Source of the DNA: an uncultured Collinsella sp.
Lineage (GTDB): Bacteria; Actinomycetota; Coriobacteriia; Coriobacteriales; Coriobacteriaceae
Reading direction: 5' to 3'
Length of the DNA stretch: 46,112 bases
Assembly (NCBI GenBank): GCA_902470895.1
Contig: CABRID010000005.1
Coordinates: 1-46,112, forward strand
Made by a program: the position numbers and the translations under genes
Shown: in pieces, positions 43,091 to 46,112 of the stretch
How the letters are laid out: each line of letters opens with the position of its first letter
Numbering within the stretch: the first letter of the stretch is position 1
Notes under the pieces: generated by a model
What the model saw: only the letters and a program-made list of their open reading frames with translations
The model's database searches: none
What the model was told of the DNA's origin: nothing

Positions 43091-43891
43091 GTGGCGCTGG
43101 TATTTGACGTTCAGCAGGCGAGCGGCAAGCCCGACGATAATCGTCGCCCTGGCACCGCGTGCCCCTTTTGCGACACGGAGGGGCTCACCAACATCATCCA
43201 GCGCGATGGTGACTGCATCTGGCTCGAGAATAAGTTCAAGACCTTGCGGGCCACCCGTCAGACCGTATTGATTGAGTCGGCCAATCACGACGCCGACTTG
43301 GTGACCTATGAGCCGGATGAACTCCACCATGTGATGAGGTTTGCTCTGGATTGCTGGCAGCGAATGATTGACTCCCGGCAGTATCGCAGCGTTCTCATGT
43401 ACAAGAACAAGGGTCCGCTCTCAGGCGGTAGTCTCGTTCATCCGCACATGCAGATTGTGGGTTTGGAGCAGGAAGACGGCTACACTTCGCTGACTTCTGC
43501 CAATTTCGAAGGCATCAATGTCTGGCAACAGGGGAGAATCGCGGTCAACATCTCAACCGAACCGATCATGGGGTTCTTTGAGATCAACGTTTCAGCCCCG
43601 CAGGGAATCGCCGCCAGCGATGACACGAGAGACCAAGCCGAGGCGGATCTCTTCGCCGACGCAATCCAGGTAGCTCTGCGCTATATCTTGCACGAGCACC
43701 ATGGCGGTCGTGCAGAGTCGTACAACCTGTTCTTCTATCACATAGGCGGCCGGACCATTGCCAAGGCGCTTCCACGTTGGGTGGTTTCACCCTACTTTGT
43801 CGGTTATCGGCTGGCTCAGGTCAATGCTGAGACCACGCTCGATGTCGATGCGGAGCGACTCCGCGCACATCTGGAGGCGCTCACATCGTAA
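43091..43891 (+). CDS. DUF4931 protein, galactose-1-phosphate uridylyltransferase-like
   Basis: 266 residues of HIT/GalT fold. A zinc-type CPFC (Cys24, Cys27) near the N-terminus and the nucleotidyl-transfer motif VHPHMQ (His117, His119) match GalT; it is shorter than GalT (about 350) and fits the DUF4931 family. It probably transfers or cleaves nucleotidyl groups; the substrate is unknown. GTG 43091 has GGAGG eight bases upstream, overlapping the end of cutC, so the two genes are coupled. Confidence 0.83.
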   Translation: MALVFDVQQASGKPDDNRRPGTACPFCDTEGLTNIIQRDGDCIWLENKFKTLRATRQTVLIESANHDADLVTYEPDELHHVMRFALDCWQRMIDSRQYRSVLMYKNKGPLSGGSLVHPHMQIVGLEQEDGYTSLTSANFEGINVWQQGRIAVNISTEPIMGFFEINVSAPQGIAASDDTRDQAEADLFADAIQVALRYILHEHHGGRAESYNLFFYHIGGRTIAKALPRWVVSPYFVGYRLAQVNAETTLDVDAERLRAHLEALTS

Positions 43892-43918
43892 AGTGAGCGC
43901 CCGCACACTGCGGACGGT

Positions 43919-44917
43919 TTAGCGCGCCATTGCATCGCGGCCGGCCTCGACGCGCTTGCGCTGGGCGGCGCGCTCCTCGCCGGTCAGACGCTCAAAGAAG
44001 TGCCCGATAAGCGAGGCGAGTACCTGCTGAAACAGCGTTCCACACATGACGGGAAACACAACTTCGCCCGGAAAGTATTGCGTGGCGATGACGGCGCCCG
44101 AAGAGATGTTACGCATGCCGCAGGTAAAGCACATGGTAGTCGTCTCGCTATATGGCAGATGCAGCGCACGGGCGACCAGAAAACCGACGACAAAGCCGCT
44201 GATGGCGAAGGTCAAAATAAAGAGGGCGACTTCCAGGCGCACCGCGTTCATGTGCAGCACGTACTCGCTCATGGCGGTGGAGTTGGAGGCGATAACGCCC
44301 ATCATCATGAACTTGCAGGCGGGCGAGAGCGCGGGGGAGAGCTTCTCGTGTCCCCATCCACGCGTGAGCTCGTTGATCACGATGCCGAGCACGGCGGGGA
44401 TGGCGATCATAAAGGCCATGTCTTGCATCATGCTCGGCACATCGATCGAGACGGTGGCGCCCAACAGGAGCTTGAGCGTGAGCGGAATCGTCACAGGGGA
44501 GATAACCGAGGACGTCAGGATGATGGTGAGCGCGAGCGGGCCGTTGCCGCCGAACATGCTGATCCACATAAAAGCGGTGACGGCCACGGGCACGCTGTAC
44601 TCGAGCACGATGCCGCAGACAAGGTTGGGGTTGGAGCCAAAGAAGAGTGACCCTATGGCATACGCCGCGATAGGAATAAGCACTGCCGAGACCAGCAGCG
44701 CCAGAATCAGGTGCAGCGGACGGTGGAACACCTCGGCTACCTGGTGAAAGGTGTTGCTGAGCGCACCTTGGAACGTCATAAAGGCAAACAAGGTGGGAAC
44801 GATGGGCTTGAGAACGCCGATCTGTTGAGGAAAGAGCACGCCGAGCGCCACGCAAATCGGAACGATGATCTGCATATGCCCCGCGAGGAACTTTCCCAGT
44901 CCAGCCCATTGCTTCAT
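43919..44917 (-). CDS. Bile acid:sodium symporter family (BASS) transporter
   Basis: 332 residues with about ten membrane spans. The BASS family pattern is seen in PTLFAFMTFQGALSN, VLEYSVPVAVTAFMWISMF, and the crossover region TMCFTCGMRNISSGAVIATQYFP. Members move bile acids or other organic acids with Na+; bacterial ones often carry pantoate or keto acids, so bile acid transport is only one option even in a gut organism. The ATG at 44917 is preceded by a weak GGGAC. It is divergent from recJ. Confidence 0.85.
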   Translation of the reverse strand: MKQWAGLGKFLAGHMQIIVPICVALGVLFPQQIGVLKPIVPTLFAFMTFQGALSNTFHQVAEVFHRPLHLILALLVSAVLIPIAAYAIGSLFFGSNPNLVCGIVLEYSVPVAVTAFMWISMFGGNGPLALTIILTSSVISPVTIPLTLKLLLGATVSIDVPSMMQDMAFMIAIPAVLGIVINELTRGWGHEKLSPALSPACKFMMMGVIASNSTAMSEYVLHMNAVRLEVALFILTFAISGFVVGFLVARALHLPYSETTTMCFTCGMRNISSGAVIATQYFPGEVVFPVMCGTLFQQVLASLIGHFFERLTGEERAAQRKRVEAGRDAMAR

Positions 44918-45077
44918 ATGTCCCGTGACTCCCTTTATCCACGAACTCGTTTGTATGGATATGCTAGACGCTCGTATGCGTACGTGCGGCTGAAACGCTC
45001 GATTATTTCGAGGCCATTACCGCCATCGTTTGCCGAAACCGCGACGCTCCGCGGCGTTTTGCGTCCGCGCTGCACGG

Positions 45078-45083
45078 TATAAT
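45078..45083 (+). promoter_or_regulatory. -10 box upstream of recJ
   Basis: A perfect TATAAT in the divergent gap, about 57 bases before the leader ORF start. No good -35 is seen at 16-18 bases. Confidence 0.45.
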
Positions 45084-45139
45084 AAATCCGTTCAACAGAT
45101 CTGCCTGCCGAAGCGGGCATACACAGAGGACTCATCGCT

Positions 45140-45205
45140 ATGAACCGTGAGAGGTATCGCGGCGACCTGCCCCTATCAGGGGTGGGTGCCTATGTCATCG
45201 CTTAA
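45140..45205 (+). CDS. 21-codon leader ORF overlapping recJ
   Basis: ATG 45140 has AGAGGA at good spacing and runs 21 codons (begins MNRERYRGD) to TAA 45203-45205, overlapping the recJ start by 14 bases in another frame. A hairpin CCCCT-ATC-AGGGG (45170-45182) within it masks the recJ ribosome site AGGGG. A ribosome on the leader would open this stem. The peptide itself resembles nothing I know. Confidence 0.5.
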   Translation: MNRERYRGDLPLSGVGAYVIA

Positions 45206-46069
45206 GACGACGCATCGCTGGGTGGTCGCTCAGCAAAACCCCGAGCTCGAAAAGGAGCTTTCGACTGGTCTGGGCATTCCCGGGCTGGTGGCGCGCATTA
45301 TGGTCGCGCACGGCATTGGCTCCATCAAAGAGGGCCAATTGTTTTTGACGCCTTCGCTCGATCGCGACTGGGCCGACCCACTCATTATCCCGGGTATGTC
45401 GGTCGTTGCCGACCGCGTCGAGCGTGCTATTCGCAACCACGAGCACATCGCCGTCTTTGGCGATTTTGACGTTGACGGTATTACGTCGACCTGCCTGTTG
45501 ACCGAGGCGCTGCGCACGTTTGGCGCCGATGTCACGCCGTTTATTCCGCATCGCTTTGATGAGGGCTACGGTCTTTCGCGCGCGGCACTCGACCGCGTTA
45601 ACGAGCTCGCTCGCCCCCAGCTGATCGTGACCGTCGATAACGGCATTGCCGCCAAGGAAGAGGTTTCCTATCTGGAGAGCCTGGGGATCGATTTGGTGGT
45701 CACGGACCATCACGAGCCCTCCGACCAGGTGCCGCAGGGTGTGCCCCTGACCGACCCCAAGCTCGAGGACGAGGGCCCCTCGCGCGAGCTTGCCGGTGCC
45801 GGCGTGGCACTCAAACTGGTGCAGGTCCTGGGCGATCGTCTGGGCAAGCCGTCGTATTGGCGTTCGCTGATAGAGGTCGCGGCGCTGGGCACCGTATCCG
45901 ACATGATGCCGCTTACGCCCGAGAACCGCGCACTGGTCGCCGAGGGCATCCAGCAGATGCGCGTGACGGCCCGTCCCGGCTACATCGCACTTGCCGCGCT
46001 CGCCAAAGCGGACCTTTCGAGCATTACGGCGGATGGCCTGTCATTCTCGCTCATTCCCCGCTTAAACGC
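45192..46069 (+). CDS. recJ: Single-stranded-DNA exonuclease RecJ (C-terminus cut by contig end)
   Basis: The first 292 residues of RecJ, a 5 prime to 3 prime exonuclease used in recombination and mismatch repair. DHH-family motifs: DFDVDGITST (91-100, motif I with metal-binding Asp), VTVDNGIAA (motif II) and VVTDHHEP (DHH at 172-174), then LAGAGVALKL. ATG 45192 has AGGGG nine bases upstream. The frame is still open where the adapter begins at 46070. Full RecJ is at least about 550 residues, so nearly half or more is missing. Confidence 0.93.
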
Positions 46070-46112
46070 CTGTCTCTTATACACATCTGACGCTGCCGAC
46101 GATACTCCTTGT
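46070..46112. other. Untrimmed Illumina Nextera adapter (artefact)
   Basis: Reverse complement of the left-end adapter: mosaic end starting CTGTCTCTTATACACATCT, the Read 1 adapter, then TACTCCTT, the reverse complement of the same i5 index. The last genomic base is 46069. Confidence 0.98.

Noticed and set aside
1..46112. Terminal inverted repeats of a composite or Tn5-like transposon
   Set aside because: The repeats are Illumina adapter with index, and no transposase gene is inside.

Overview
The window looks like a 46 kb contig from a high-GC, anaerobic, gut-type actinobacterium of the Coriobacteriia, most like Collinsella. This rests on the gene set (clade II PurL, EtfAB-linked lactate dehydrogenase with ferredoxin domains, stand-alone Elp3, a bile acid:sodium symporter family protein), strong AGGAGG-type ribosome sites and GC-rich codons; it is inference, not a database match. 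Both ends are not genomic: positions 1-46 and 46070-46112 are untrimmed Illumina Nextera adapter with the same i5 index, so the two terminal genes are cut by the contig ends.

Layout. 47-3511 (minus): a DUF3516-type helicase (cut), trmB and a SAM methyltransferase. 3779-5397 (plus): a membrane-tethered XRE regulator overlapping a DUF4097 surface protein. 5495-8281 (plus): elp3 and a spermidine-synthase-like protein. 8309-13924 (minus): a three-gene TerB-domain / BrxD-like ATPase / Lhr-like helicase operon that matches the make-up of the Shango anti-phage system. 14013-14729: DUF554 membrane protein. 14848-18054 (minus): five small genes, mostly exported, including a tiny LAQTG wall-anchored protein; I do not recognise this set as a described system. 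18400-22025 (plus): FAD-linked lactate dehydrogenase with EtfB and ferredoxin-EtfA, the make-up of the electron-confurcating lactate dehydrogenase. 22022-27499: HD phosphohydrolase, AzlCD exporter, KdgT-type permease, a membrane GGDEF protein, an EamA transporter. 27601-31347: purL. 31532-35685: cation:proton antiporter, SDR oxidoreductase, homoserine dehydrogenase. 35937-42236 (plus): a complete branched-chain amino acid ABC transporter with two tandem binding proteins (livJ1, livJ2, livH, livM, livG, livF). 42410-43891: CutC and a GalT-like DUF4931 protein. 43919-44917: bile acid:sodium symporter family transporter. 45140-46069: a 21-codon leader ORF and recJ (cut).

The most interesting non-coding signal is at 33110-33279: six copies of a 15-bp motif in strictly alternating orientation, each separated by exactly 16 nt. 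Other hairpin-type elements sit just 3 prime of genes at 1493-1615, 10832-10868 and 42283-42351. I found no tRNA, rRNA, phage, IS element or CRISPR-Cas locus. The window is mostly ordinary chromosomal backbone; the accessory-looking parts are the TerB/ATPase/helicase operon and the exported-protein operon next to it.
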